Positions 11,222 to 22,241 are shown, counted from the first letter of the stretch. The stretch: DNA of 64,000 nt from Haliclystus octoradiatus (GCA_916610825.1 OU744449.1:15884415-15948414), one strand, 5' to 3'. The notes: a model not told the origin generated them from the letters alone. Program-made: numbers and translations.

Positions 11222-12971
11222 GTGACAGATTTGGCTGCCGCAACGACATCTGACAATTGTAAATACTGCGGTAGACAGCATATATACGGACAGTGCCCTG
11301 CTTACGGAAAAACCTGCACGAATTGTGATCGTAAAAATCATTTTGCAATTGTCTGCAGATCAAAAAGTAGCAAAGATAAAAGATCATTTGAAAACGAATC
11401 TAAAAGGATTGACAAAAGAAAAGGCAGAAAATCGGACAACAAACGTAGGCCACAAGCAGCTGCGTTGCACACTGACAGTTCTGACACTGATGACAGTTTA
11501 TTTGCAGTAGATTCTACAAAGCCAGGCAAAAGGGCGTATGTAACGCTGTGGTCTAGAGGTAAGCCAATACAATTTCTTATTGACCCTGGCTCGACATGTA
11601 CAATGGTGCCTAACGAATATTTAAAAGATTCCAAGGATTTTATTTCCCTCAAAGATGCCCATGTCAGGCCTTGGAACAGTAAACCAATTCGTGTTACAGC
11701 GCAAGGTACAATAAAATTGTCTGCAACACCACAGCATAAATCTATTTCTATTGCGGCTAAGACAATAGATAATTTAAAATGCCCGTTGTTAGCGTATCAC
11801 GATTATTTAGAGCTCGGTGGTCAGCCTTTATCGCTGCCTACAGAGTTTGCTGTAGAAATAAATGCCGTTGAGCCGTTAGGAACTATTGGTGCAACGATTT
11901 GTTATTCCTACAGCGGAATCGTTTTTCGCAAATTTACATGGCGCAACAATATTCTCTACCCTCGATTTCGAATCAGGGTTTAATCAAATAAAATTAGACG
12001 AAGCGTCATCTGAGTTGACTACAATAGCCACTCATCGCGGTAATAATCGTTATTTACGACTTCCGTTCGGTGTCAGTTCGGCACCCGAGATTTTCCAACG
12101 CACAATGTCAGATCATTTATCGGATCTATCCGGCTGTCGTGTCTACATAGATGACATATTAGTGTATGGTAATGACCGGAAAGAACATGACGAACGATTA
12201 GCTATTGTAATGGCTCGTTTGAAAACCATTGGTGCTAAACTAAATAAATCAAAATGTAGAATAGCACAGGATAAATTAATGTATTTAGGGCATACTATAT
12301 CTGCTAGTGGAATATCCCCAGATACATCTAAAATTACTGAACGTTAGACATGTCACCACCTAATAACATAACCGAGGCTGGGCGCTTTCTAGATATGCTT
12401 AATTACATGCAGAAATTTCTGCCTGATTTATCTACGCACGTCAAAGCAATTAGAGATATGCTGAAAGGCGAATTTAATGTTGATGCTGTTCATAACGCTT
12501 GGACTGTTGTCAAAGAATGTTTACGTCGTGCTGCAACTAAAACTTTGTCGTTTTATGCGCCAGATGCAGAAACTGCAATTCTGTCCGATGCAAGCCCTTA
12601 TGGTTTAGGAATTAGGTGCAGTATTATTACAGCTGCACGATAATGAGTGGAAACCTGTGTTAACGGCCAGTCGCTCGCTCACGACTACAGAGCAGAAATA
12701 TTCACAGATGGAAAGAGAATTGTTAGCAATAATGTTCGGAGCAAATCGATTCCGACAGTTTATTATCGGTGGCACTTGCGAATTTTGGACTGATCATAAG
12801 CCTTTAGAAGCAATATGGACTAAACCGTTAGATGCTATACCACCGCGACTTCAACGGATGATGCTACGTCTTGCACCATTTGGATCCGAGATCCTTTATA
12901 AACCGGCAAAAGAACCGATGAACCGATTACCGGATACTCTATCGCGGTCACCAGCACACGACAGTACATAT
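11222..12971 (+). pseudogene. Decayed Ty3/gypsy retrotransposon B (zinc knuckle, protease, RT, RNase H)
   Basis: Coding pieces of a gypsy pol lie in order on the plus strand. Bases 11222-11983 carry two cysteine/histidine knuckles (C-K-Y-C...C, C-T-N-C...C) and an aspartic protease motif where D-T/S-G is altered to D-P-G-S. Bases 11886-12344 carry the RT core with L-D-F-E-S-G-F and Y-I-D-D-I. Bases 12350-12643 continue RT into RNase H (L-S-D-A-S). Bases 12657-12971 hold the rest of RNase H with the T-D-H-K-P-L motif. The RT N-terminus is deleted near 11880, frames shift at about 12345 and 12640, most of gag is missing, and no integrase is found. The foldback element at 12972 breaks its 3' end. 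Related in sequence to gypsy C. Confidence 0.88.
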
Positions 12972-14173
12972 GAAGCGGAATCGGGGTCATAATTCCAAAC
13001 GTTCGTGCCGTCGTTGGATTTCCGTGTCGTCGTTGAATTTCATTCCGTGTTTCCATGTCGTCGTCATCTGCGCTGCCGTCTGCGCAATTAATTTCGCGCG
13101 GAATCGGGGTCAATATTCTGAGCTGCGGAGTCGTCGTTGGATCTTGCTTTGTTGTTGAACTTAATTCCGTCGTCTGCTCTTCCGTCTGCGCTGCCGTCTG
13201 CGTCGCCATCTGCGCAACTACCAAATTATCTCTCACTTTTGACCAAGGTGTTTTATTACCAAGAGGAAGGTTTTCGATTTATGTTCGATATTATCTACGC
13301 TGGATTTTAATTACTGTCAGATTCAGGCTTAGCATTCATTACTTACTTTATTGTTCGTTTTCAAATAGTTGTTATAAATTCTATCAGAGGTCTGGATTGT
13401 GGAATACTCACGCTTATATGACGGAAAAACAATGGAAATGTTTGCAGTTTATTAATTTATTAATATCATTTATGTCATTAATTGAGAAAGATTTATAGCA
13501 ATTATTATTATAGCTATTATGTAGTAAAATGTAACTGCCACATCAAAATGAAAATGCAACATCATCTTCATCAAAATCCATGAAATACTGATAACACCGA
13601 TGCACCCTAACACCATGTGAAGTATTTATGTTGTTTTAAACGTGGTCTCGAATACTTTTCTTCGGAACATCTAAGAATCTAGGACAATATGATTGATGTC
13701 ATTGATCAGAATGAAAAAGTCCCACTACTGCAAGACTACAAAATGTCCAATATTTTGAATATGCGTCTGCTGCTTCTATATTTCATGGATTTTGATTTTG
13801 CTTTTTCCGAGTCTGTCTGTCAACCTTCAATCCCATGTTCTGATAATAATTATATGTTTCTCAATAATAAACTGCAAACATTAATGCCATCGTTTTCCAT
13901 ATCCATGTAAGCTTGAATATTTTACAATCCAGACCTCTTATAAGTCTCATATAAAACTAAATAATCATTGTATTTCCAGAAATTATCCCGTTAAACTAAA
14001 GCTATTTAAAATTTGACCAGAAGAGCCCTGAAATTTATTTTTTGTGATGTTTTCAAATTGATGCGCAGATGGCAGCGCAGATGAAAACGGAATAGAAACA
14101 TGGAATGAAATTCAACGACGACGCGGAAATCCAACGACGGGCACGAAAGTCGGAATTATGACCCCGATTCCGC
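12972..14173. mobile_element. Foldback element inserted in gypsy B
   Basis: A 1.2-kb near-palindromic element. The outer arms (GCGGAATCGGGGTCATAATTCC then TCGTCGTTG-rich sequence) match in inverted orientation over about 120 bp at 12975-13090 and 14050-14173. Matches continue inwards: 13385-13435 pairs with 13880-13940, and ATCAAAATCCATGAAATA near 13573 pairs with about 13780. TACATAT flanks both sides (12965-12971, 14174-14180), a likely 7-bp target duplication. Frames within the arms are low-complexity and not credible genes. Positions 14181-14277 after it may be more gypsy B. Confidence 0.75.
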
Positions 14174-14360
14174 TACATATCTGTACGTCATTCACGTTGG
14201 CAGAGTCTTCCGATTCTTGCTCTGACATGCTTCCGATCATACAAGGATTAGCAGAAAGGAGAACACGTATTCAGTAAAATTAATAACTTTTCAATTCAAA
14301 TTATTATTGACTCATGGTTACGTAAGTGACCTTAAGTCTATGCTGTCATGGTGGAAACGT

Positions 14361-14406
14361 TTTCATTTCATTTCATTTCATTTCATTTCATTTCATTTCA
14401 TTTCAT
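14361..14406. repeat. (CATTT)n pentanucleotide repeat
   Basis: About nine near-perfect CATTT units. The surrounding 14278-14775 contains no supported gene. Confidence 0.95.
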
Positions 14407-14775
14407 TTTTGACTAAATCTATTGTTCTTTTGAAATAACGTTCAACACACTGCCTTGAGTGCTAACAAAGGTCGAACAAAAAACGATTGCGCAAGAAACA
14501 CCATTTTATTGTTAAAAATACAATGGGCATGCTGTTTGATTATTCCAAATTTTTAGCCAAATTTTTTTGACAAAATTTTTTTTCCATTGCCCGCCATGAT
14601 GGCCGACTCGCAGCTTAGCAAGATTACAATTGCATTATTAAATGAAATGTTTTCTAATACTCCTGGATTAGTTTACATCGTGATTATCTCTTCATTGGTA
14701 GAACACATGATTGTTTTCTTCTTCTCGTCATTTGAAATGGTTAATGAAAGATTTTAATCGTTCTGTAACATCACT

Positions 14776-14912
14776 TGATGAGAACTGTAGAATTATGTTG
14801 AAGAAATAATAATAACAACGTAGGTTGAATTGATTTGTATGGTATATTTCTTCTTATAAATAATAATATTAATTCCAAGTTGACATGTTGATAGTAGACT
14901 GTACATTAAGTT
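14776..14912 (-). repeat. Left half of a split solo LTR
   Basis: The first 137 bp of a 284-bp LTR (starts TGATGAGAACTG on the plus strand). CACT precedes it at 14772-14775. It is interrupted at AGTT (14909-14912) by a complete element of the same family; the other half is at 16559-16718. Confidence 0.85.
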
Positions 14913-16558
14913 TGATGAGAACTGTAGAATTATGTTGAAGAAATAATAATAACAACGTAGGTTGAATTGATTTGTATGGTATATTTCTTCTTATGAATAA
15001 TAATATTAATTCCAAGTTGACATGTTGATAGTAGACTGTACGTTAAGTTCTCATAGTTTTCATTTACTGTATTTATAGTGTTTAGATAAATGCTAGAAGC
15101 TGCTAGATCATGCATGGTCATTGTGAGTCATGCGGGGAGTCATGTAGGTTCTCCTATGTTCTAGAATGTTCTAGATGGTTCAGGAAGGTTCCTACATAAC
15201 TCCCCCCGCCAGATGGCGGAGCCAGAAATAAAAATGCATGATATAGGCTAAAAATGAGAAAGATTAATGCTTTAATATATGCTAAATTGTAAATAATAAA
15301 TGTATGTAAATATAAATGTAAGTAATGATGGTATAGTAGAAGCTATTAATGAAGGTTTTAGATATGCTTATAGACTAATTGCATAACAGTTAATGAGAAA
15401 ATTCATTACAATTTTGGTGCATACCAATTTGTTTAATTGCTTTGGATTTCCAGAAAAAGAAATTTTCATACAAGTGTTATATTTGGTTTAATTTCAGTTT
15501 CTTCTATGAGCTTGGTAATCTTCAATGTTTCTTTTGTAGTCATATTTTTTGCTTGTGAGTTTGATGAATTCAGTATTTTCTTGAGTTGTTGCTTATTCTT
15601 GTGTGCTTGATTAATTCAGTATTTTCTTGAGTTGTTGCTTATTCTTGTGTGTTTGATGGATTCAGTATTTTCGCGAGTTGTTGCTTATTCTTGTGTGTTC
15701 AATTTTGAACTCTGTTGTGTGTTCTTGTGTGTTTCTTAGTTGTTTAGTATTCTTAGTATAGTGTGTTCATTGTGTTTCAATGTTCGTAGTTGAATGTTGA
15801 ATGTTTCAATATTTAAAAGTTTTATGATGTTGGAATGTCCAATGTTTAGTGTTCAATATTTAAAAGTTCCAAAATGTTGGAATGTTCAATGGTTTATGTT
15901 CAGTATTTTAAAATCTTACTTTTTTAGTTCAGTCTCTTCAGTTTTGGGTAATCTAATTCCTTGTGTTCAGTTCCATTTCTTGTGTTTATTTCCATTTCTC
16001 GTGTGTAGTTCCATAGTTCCACTCTTGTGTTTAGTTCCATTTCTTGTGTTTAGTTCCATTTCATGTGTTTTCTGCGTGTTTTGATTAGTTACGTAAAATG
16101 CCATTGTTCCTCAGTGTGAAAATCAATCTAGTTATATTGTTTTGATGCCGCGGTCGTGAATAAAATGTTGTGTTCAATTCCATGTTGTAATAAAATACTT
16201 TCAGATTTTAAATTATGTTGTAAAGTCTTGAAGATTATTCATAATTAGTTGTTTTTGTAATTCGACGGACCAATTGATGAGAACTGTAGAATTATGTTGA
16301 AGAAATAATAATAACAACGTAGGTTGAATTGATTTGTATGGTATATTTCTTCTTATGAATAATAATATTAATTCCAAGTTGACATGTTGATAGTAGACTG
16401 TACATTAAGTTCTCATAGTTTTCATTTACTGTATTTATAGTGTTTAGATAAATGCTAGAAGCTGCTAGATCATGCATGGTCATTGTGAGTCATGCGGGGA
16501 GTCATGTAGGTTCTCCTATGTTCTAGAATGTTCTAGATGGTTCAGGAAGGTTCCTACA
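14913..16558 (-). mobile_element. Non-autonomous LTR element (TRIM-like) inserted in its own family's solo LTR
   Basis: Two 284-bp direct repeats with TG...CA ends (14913-15196 and 16275-16558) differ at one base by my reading. Both flanks carry AGTT (14909-14912, 16559-16562), a 4-bp target duplication. The 1078-bp interior has no gag, pol or other credible ORF. Orientation is minus: beside the left LTR the minus strand reads GGCGGGGGGAGTTA, a polypurine tract. Beside the right LTR it reads TGGTCCGTCGAA at 16261-16272, a candidate tRNA primer site. A 46-bp unit is tandemly repeated three times at 15561-15698. Mobilisation would need proteins supplied in trans. Confidence 0.85.
15561..15698. 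repeat. 46-bp tandem repeat, three copies
   Basis: Units start at 15561, 15607 and 15653 (TTGAT..ATTCAGTATTTTC...). They lie within the interior of the TRIM-like element. Looser repeats of TTGTGTTTAGTTCCA follow to about 16070. Confidence 0.85.
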
Positions 16559-16718
16559 AGTTCTCATAGTTTTCATAGTTTTCATTTACTGTATTTATAG
16601 TGTTTAGATAAATGCTAGAAGCTGCTAGATCATGCATGGTCATTGTGAGTCATGCGGGGAGTCATGTAGGTTCTCCTATGTTCTAGAATGTTCTAGATGG
16701 TTCAGGAAGGTTCCTACA
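16559..16718 (-). repeat. Right half of the split solo LTR
   Basis: The remaining part of the outer LTR, from AGTTCTCATAG to CCTACA. It is followed by CACT at 16719-16722, matching 14772-14775. It has a 9-bp internal duplication (ATAGTTTTC twice), which explains its greater length. Confidence 0.85.
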
Positions 16719-17020
16719 CACTATTTGAGGTGAAACTTCGAAGATAATTGTTGTTGTGTTTTGACCATGAGAACTTTTGAACCGACAATTCATCATTTGG
16801 TTGGGGGCTTAGACAAGACAGTATTATATATTTATTGTTTGTATTGTTTTCTGAAGTTATTTATTACATCAAACTGCTAAGCCAGTCGTCATGGTTTTAT
16901 TTGGTTTATTAAAATGTTTTAATTCTGCTGCGACATCACCTTAAGAAGAGACAATTTCGCACGTCATTTACAGCTCACACCTGTATTATAAGTAGTGAAA
17001 ATCACTTCATTTGATAATAT

Positions 17021-17093
17021 CTTGGTATGGTATAGTGGTGAAGCGTTTGCATACGGCGTGCGGGTTCATGGGGTTCGATCCCATCGGTCTGCC
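17021..17093 (+). repeat. tRNA-derived SINE head or tRNA pseudogene
   Basis: An A box (TGGTATAGTGG, 17028-17038) and a B box (GGTTCGATCCC, 17072-17082) are spaced as in a tRNA. The T arm ATGGG/CCCAT pairs, but the acceptor strands do not, so it is not a working tRNA. A T-rich tail follows. Confidence 0.5.
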
Positions 17094-18013
17094 TAACATT
17101 TTTTTCCTTTTTTCTTTGATTTATTATTTGGAAATATTTTTCCTTATATTATTATATTATTTGGATATTGTTATCATTTATTTTATTTGATTGAAGTTGA
17201 TTTTTTTATTTGATCTGATTTTTATATCATTCGATTGGATTGATTTCCTTTTTTGAATTTGATTTGATTTGATTTTTCTTTGCATGATGATTTGATTGAT
17301 TTGATATTCTATTGAATTTGACTTCAATTGGTTTATTTTGATTATTATATTATTCACCATGAGTCCGAGCGTAGCGGAGCTATTTTTTTCTTTTTTCTTT
17401 TTAATATTATTTGTACCACAAATAGACAACATTTAAACAGTTAAACTATTGCAGTTTTCATCAATTCACTTTTCAATTTCTATAATTGTTTTTGTTTCAT
17501 ATCCTTTCACTTCAATATCAATATTTCAATAAACAACTTCAACATTTATCAATTAACTATTTCATGTGATATTATCGCTATTCAATTTTAAATATGTTTT
17601 TTGACTTTTAAAACAATAAACTATACTTTTCAGCTTGTGTATACTTTCAACACTTTTTAATATAGTTTATATATTGTTTTAACAAATATTCAATTTAATT
17701 AAACTAGCTGTTACAAATTGCAAAAGTGCTGCAAGTATAGGGAAATGATAGTAAAGATATTTGATAAAATGTGATAGAAGGTTGTTTGTAATTGTATGAT
17801 ATTGACAATAATGCAGGGAATATGCAAGAAAATATGGACCTGTTTAATACTTTGCATGATAGAGAAAATTTGTTACTGTAATTCTCATATTCGACAGAGA
17901 TTGGATTTGTTTGACTGGAGTGTGACAGAGAAGAAACAACGAAATTGTAAAGTGATCGAAAAATGTTATAAAAATTTCAACAAAGTTATTCTATAATATG
18001 CATTGAATTATGT
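17094..18013. other. AT-rich non-coding stretch
   Basis: TTTGATTTGATT-type low complexity to about 17400, then ordinary AT-rich sequence. Open frames here are compositional. Confidence 0.6.
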
Positions 18014-18017
18014 ATAT

Positions 18018-18189
18018 TGTAACGAACCACGATTTCGTATATAAAATAGTTATCGAGACGAAATAAGAAGACAACCGTTTCGAGTGTAAATCACGCTCAA
18101 ATCAATCTATTTCATCATTCTAAGTACATGCTAAAAATGGGATCCCATTACGCAACAATTATACACTTAATAAGACGTCATTCTCTACA
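18018..18189 (-). repeat. 3' LTR of gypsy A
   Basis: 172 bp, paired with 23203-23374. On the minus strand it starts TGTAGAG and ends TTACA. The integrase frame runs about 30 bp into it. Confidence 0.93.
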
Positions 18190-19439
18190 TTATCTCCTCT
18201 TCTAAAATTAGGAAGCAGAATATTTAAAAAACAACAATCAATACAGTTTACGTCATACAATTTATCAGCAATCTCTAAATTTATATTTGTTGCACAATTA
18301 ATTAAATTAACTGCTGGTACATCTTTTGGTGGCTTGAACCAGGTTGGCGAGTTTTGACCTTCATATGGGCGTAGTCGGTCATGGTGAACAACTTTTGGTT
18401 TGGTCTTTTTCTTCCGTTGAATCCTAAATACCACGTCTGTAACCTTCTTTGTGATGGTATAGGGCCCTTCCCATGGACGTTGGAGGCAAGGTGTATACCC
18501 AACGCGACGTTTTGGATTGAAGAACCACACGGCGTCCCCAACATTAAATCTTTTTTCCGAACGCCCGGTGTCGTAATTCTTCTTTTGCTTGTCACTCTCT
18601 ATGGATAAATGCTTACGGGCATATTCATGTATATCCAATAACTGATTTTTCAACTTTTCTGAGTACTCCATTGGTGTACTGGGAGATGGCCCCACCTGGT
18701 TTGGGCAGCCAAAGAGAAGATCTACTGGCAATCGAATGTTGCGACCTAGCATCATCTCGCATGGTGCACAACCTGTAGTCTCGTGCACTGCAGATCTGTA
18801 CGCCATGAGAAGTAAGGGTAAATGTATATCCCAATCGCGTTGATGGTCTGCAACAAACATGGACATCATTGTTTTCAAAGTTCGGTTGAATCGCTCCACC
18901 ATTCCGTCTGATTGAGGGTGCAGGGGTGTTGTCCTTGTCTTATTCAATTCTAATAGCTGGCAAACTTCAGCAAACAATTTTGACTCGAAGTTTCTGCCTT
19001 GATCGGAATGAATTTCTAATGGGACACCAAATCTTGAGATGAATTCATCCACCAGAATCTTTGCAACTGTTGAAGCTTCTTGGTTTTCCATAGCATAAGC
19101 CTCTGTCCATTTAGTAAAGTAATCAGCTATTACAACAATATATTTGTTACCTTTGCTTGACAATGGAAAAGGTCCAGTGATATCTATGGCAACTCTTTCC
19201 AATGGCACACCAACGTTATATTGCTGCATGGATGCCTTTGGCTTCCGAGCTGGGCCTTTCTTAGTTGTACATAAGTCACATTGTTTGCAGTATAATAGGA
19301 TATCATGCCGATAGTGAGGCCAATAGTACCTGTCTTGAATGCGTTTAAATGTTTTTTTTCTCCCTAGATGACCGCCAGAATGTGTGTTGTGTATAATCTT
19401 TAAGACATCTGTTATCAAGGTTCTTGGTAGTAATAGTTG
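18159..19439 (-). CDS. Gypsy A integrase (pol part downstream of the TAG codon)
   Basis: Continues the pol reading frame after a single TAG at 19440-19442. Counting from the methionine at 19418, it has an H-x-H...C-x-x-C zinc-binding domain (residues about 12-50). The catalytic D79, D139 and E175 are spaced as D,D35E (in V-A-I-D-I, H-S-D-Q-G and M-V-E-R-F-N). A C-terminal GPY/F-type module follows (W-E-G-P-Y at about residue 320). It inserts element cDNA into host DNA. No frameshifts. It would be made only by stop readthrough, or is silenced in this copy. Confidence 0.93.
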   Translation of the reverse strand, partial: QLLLPRTLITDVLKIIHNTHSGGHLGRKKTFKRIQDRYYWPHYRHDILLYCKQCDLCTTKKGPARKPKASMQQYNVGVPLERVAIDITGPFPLSSKGNKYIVVIADYFTKWTEAYAMENQEASTVAKILVDEFISRFGVPLEIHSDQGRNFESKLFAEVCQLLELNKTRTTPLHPQSDGMVERFNRTLKTMMSMFVADHQRDWDIHLPLLLMAYRSAVHETTGCAPCEMMLGRNIRLPVDLLFGCPNQVGPSPSTPMEYSEKLKNQLLDIHEYARKHLSIESDKQKKNYDTGRSEKRFNVGDAVWFFNPKRRVGYTPCLQRPWEGPYTITKKVTDVVFRIQRKKKTKPKVVHHDRLRPYEGQNSPTWFKPPKDVPAVNLINCATNINLEIADKLYDVNCIDCCFLNILLPNFRRGDNVENDVLLSV

Positions 19440-22241
19440 CTAAATGTTGGAGCCTCCACTCTCTGATTCGTAACGGCGGTAAAGCAGACCACCAATTATT
19501 TCCAATCTTTCCCATTGGGCCAATAGAGATTTCACATCATTGCTTTTGTTGACGATGGACTGCCATTGCGGTTTCACTGTTGATGACTCCAGCATGACAA
19601 GGACCGGACCAATTGCATGATCTTCCAATTGCTTTGTCCGCAACGTGACGGTGTCCATACCTTGAAGCCAAGCAGAATCAGTTGTTGTTGAAATGGCTGT
19701 TGTGGTACTGCGAGTATTGATAACTTGACACTTTGAGGATTTTTCTTCAAGCCGATCACATTTTGAACAATCCACACAAGGTCTTCTCGACAATGCATCA
19801 GCGTTATTGTGGAGTACCCCATTGCGATGATGTATTGTGAAGTCATACAGTGACAATTCTTCTAACCATCTAGCCATTTGCCCCTCTGGATTCTTGAAGT
19901 TTAGTAGCCATTGAAGTGCACCATGATCTGATCTCACCATAAAGTGCCTTCCATACAGGTAATGATGGTAATTTCGTACAGCTGCAACAATTGCCAACAA
20001 TTCCTTTCTGGTTACACAATAATTTCTTTCCGATTTAGTTAGACTGCGACTGTAATAGCTGATAACTTTGTATCCTCCTTCTTGCATCTGCGATAAGACT
20101 GCTCCTAATCCATTGTTGCTTGCATCTGTATCTAGGCAGAATGCACCATCCAATGAAGGATATCCTAGGACAGGCGATGATATCAACTTTGATTTCAATG
20201 TTATGAATGCAATTTGGCAATCTTCAGTCCAGATGAAGTCGGATTGTTTCTCTGTTAGACGGTTCAGTGGTCTTGATATTTCGGCAAAGTTTTTCACAAA
20301 TGAACGATAGTATGAACATAGACCAAGAAAAGATCGAACTTCGTCAACTGAGCAAGGCGTTGGCCAATCTCTAACAGCGCTAATCTTCTCAGGATCTGTT
20401 GAAATGCCGTCTTCTGTGACAAGATGACCAAGGAACTTTACACTTTGTTGGAGTAAATTACATTTCTTTGGACTAAGCTTTAATCCAGCCTTTTGAAGTC
20501 TTGTGAAAACTGTACTTAGTCGTTCTAATTCTTCATCAAATGATCCCCCATGTACAATGATGTCATCAAGATATACTAACAATATTTCCCATGACAGGCC
20601 AGACAGTACATGTTCCATAAGACGTTCAAATGTGGCCGGTGCATTGCAAAGACCAAACGGCATTACTGAAAACTGGTAAAGGGCTTTGCCAGTTGAAAAA
20701 GCTGTTTTCTTTTTATCTTCATTAGCCACCTCAACTTGCCAGTACCCTGAAGACAGGTCGAGTGTGGAAAACCATTTAGCTCCACTGAGGGCGTCCAACG
20801 AGTCATCTATCCTTGGTAGAGGGTATGAATCCTTTACAGTGGTGTCGTTTAACTTTCTGTAATCAACACAGAATCTAGTTGATCCATCTTTCTTTTTTAC
20901 TAGAACGATTGGTGAAGACCATGGACTAGATGATGGCTCAATAATACCTCTCTCCAACATCCTTTGCACTTCGCTATCAGCTTCATCCCTCTGACTGATT
21001 GGTAGACGTCTTGGTCTTTGACGAATTGGAGTTGCAGTACCAGTGTCGATTTTGTGTTTCACAATGCTTGTGCGTCCAATGTCTGCTGATGAGCTTGAGA
21101 ACACAGTTTGGAAGTCCAATAATAATTGTTTAACTCCATCACATTGACCAGGGGTCAAGCTGTTACATCTCCTCTCCAGAAGGTCAGTCAGGTGAGCAGG
21201 TATTGTTTCGTTTTGGTCAGCAGTTTGATTACAAGTAACCCCTCTTGCGTACTGTTGATGTTCTTCGTTATTCTGTGCATGAATAAGCTTAACTGATTCA
21301 CACATTCCTGCTATTGTTCCTTCATACAATGTACAAGGGCTTTCAGAAAGGTTAATCATTCGCAGGTTGATCTTTCCACAAGACACCCCACAATTTACCA
21401 ATGTTTTTGCAATCATCACCTGGCGCTCTAGCAAACCAGTTGAAGTTTCAATGAGACCAAGTCCAATATCTTGAGACTCTCTTAATTCTGCTGGTACCAT
21501 CAATTCTGATCTAGCAGGAATAGTTATGGTCTTTGAAACAGCCACACGCATAGTTACGTCATCATTTAGTTCCTTTTCCTCAGGTCCACAGCTTCCTTTA
21601 ATTCCCAACACACTTTTGTCACTTTCATTGCCAACACCAGATGTGACACCAGATGTCTCTAATTTATAGCAGCCATCTTTCCAACGCAAATCAAGTTGAT
21701 GTTTTATCAGGAAATCAATGCCAAGTATGCCGGCAGTGTCAATATCTGCAACCCAGACAGTGTGAATAGCTTTGTCAATAACCCCAACAGATAGAAACAA
21801 ATTTGCTTTGGCTTTAAAAGGGACCATTTTACCATCAGCCAAAGTCATTTGAGCATCCGTTGCCATGGCAACTATTTCACCAGATTCACATATCTTGTCA
21901 AATACAGAACATTTCAACAATGTTACATTTGCCCCAGTATCAACTAAGAACTCTACATTTTGTCCATTTACATTCACGTTTACGTAAACGCCATCGCAGT
22001 TGTTTACATTTGCGTTGTTTCCAGTCATAACAAAGGGCATTCCCTGACTTGCAGTCGATTTGAGCCCTTTCAATTCGGCTGAGGAGCGTTTCCCGACGTT
22101 TTGTTGTCTGCGCCGGAAATTGCACCATATTTTTCGTTCGTTGTCTTTTGTGGGCAGGAGCGTGACATATGACCAACGTCTCCACATGTCCAACACTTTC
22201 CTGGAATTCCTCGGTAACTTCTCGCCTTTGCCTGGTTGCAC
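19440..22241 (-). CDS. Gypsy A pol: protease, reverse transcriptase, RNase H
   Basis: A 933-residue open frame. An aspartic protease motif V-D-T-G-A lies at about residue 101. The RT has L-D-L-S-S-G-Y-W and an intact Y-L-D-D-I at about residue 557. RNase H follows with D-T-D-A-S-N-N-G and R-S-D-H-G-A-L-Q-W, then a connector to integrase. The frame is -1 relative to gag with about 170 nt of overlap, so pol is expected to be made by -1 frameshifting. The listed ATG at 22241 is probably not a true start. I did not find a perfect slippery heptamer. The frame ends at TAG (19440-19442). Confidence 0.95.
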   Translation of the reverse strand: MQPGKGEKLPRNSRKVLDMWRRWSYVTLLPTKDNERKIWCNFRRRQQNVGKRSSAELKGLKSTASQGMPFVMTGNNANVNNCDGVYVNVNVNGQNVEFLVDTGANVTLLKCSVFDKICESGEIVAMATDAQMTLADGKMVPFKAKANLFLSVGVIDKAIHTVWVADIDTAGILGIDFLIKHQLDLRWKDGCYKLETSGVTSGVGNESDKSVLGIKGSCGPEEKELNDDVTMRVAVSKTITIPARSELMVPAELRESQDIGLGLIETSTGLLERQVMIAKTLVNCGVSCGKINLRMINLSESPCTLYEGTIAGMCESVKLIHAQNNEEHQQYARGVTCNQTADQNETIPAHLTDLLERRCNSLTPGQCDGVKQLLLDFQTVFSSSSADIGRTSIVKHKIDTGTATPIRQRPRRLPISQRDEADSEVQRMLERGIIEPSSSPWSSPIVLVKKKDGSTRFCVDYRKLNDTTVKDSYPLPRIDDSLDALSGAKWFSTLDLSSGYWQVEVANEDKKKTAFSTGKALYQFSVMPFGLCNAPATFERLMEHVLSGLSWEILLVYLDDIIVHGGSFDEELERLSTVFTRLQKAGLKLSPKKCNLLQQSVKFLGHLVTEDGISTDPEKISAVRDWPTPCSVDEVRSFLGLCSYYRSFVKNFAEISRPLNRLTEKQSDFIWTEDCQIAFITLKSKLISSPVLGYPSLDGAFCLDTDASNNGLGAVLSQMQEGGYKVISYYSRSLTKSERNYCVTRKELLAIVAAVRNYHHYLYGRHFMVRSDHGALQWLLNFKNPEGQMARWLEELSLYDFTIHHRNGVLHNNADALSRRPCVDCSKCDRLEEKSSKCQVINTRSTTTAISTTTDSAWLQGMDTVTLRTKQLEDHAIGPVLVMLESSTVKPQWQSIVNKSNDVKSLLAQWERLEIIGGLLYRRYESESGGSNI

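Noticed and set aside
11338..11652. 104-codon frame antisense to the gypsy B protease
   Set aside because: Shadow of the real coding strand; no motif.
12835..13236. 133-codon minus-strand frame rich in Thr and Gln
   Set aside because: It spans the end of gypsy B and the repetitive arm of the foldback element; composition reflects the repeats.
14913..14930. TGATGAG at the LTR start as a hammerhead ribozyme core
   Set aside because: The first core C is missing and no GAAA with a paired stem follows at the right distance.
14930..15121. 63-codon minus-strand frame, repeated at 16292-16483
   Set aside because: It lies wholly in the two LTR copies of the TRIM-like element; conservation is due to LTR identity.
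17021..17093. Functional tRNA gene
   Set aside because: A and B boxes are present but the acceptor strands cannot pair; kept as a SINE/pseudo-tRNA.
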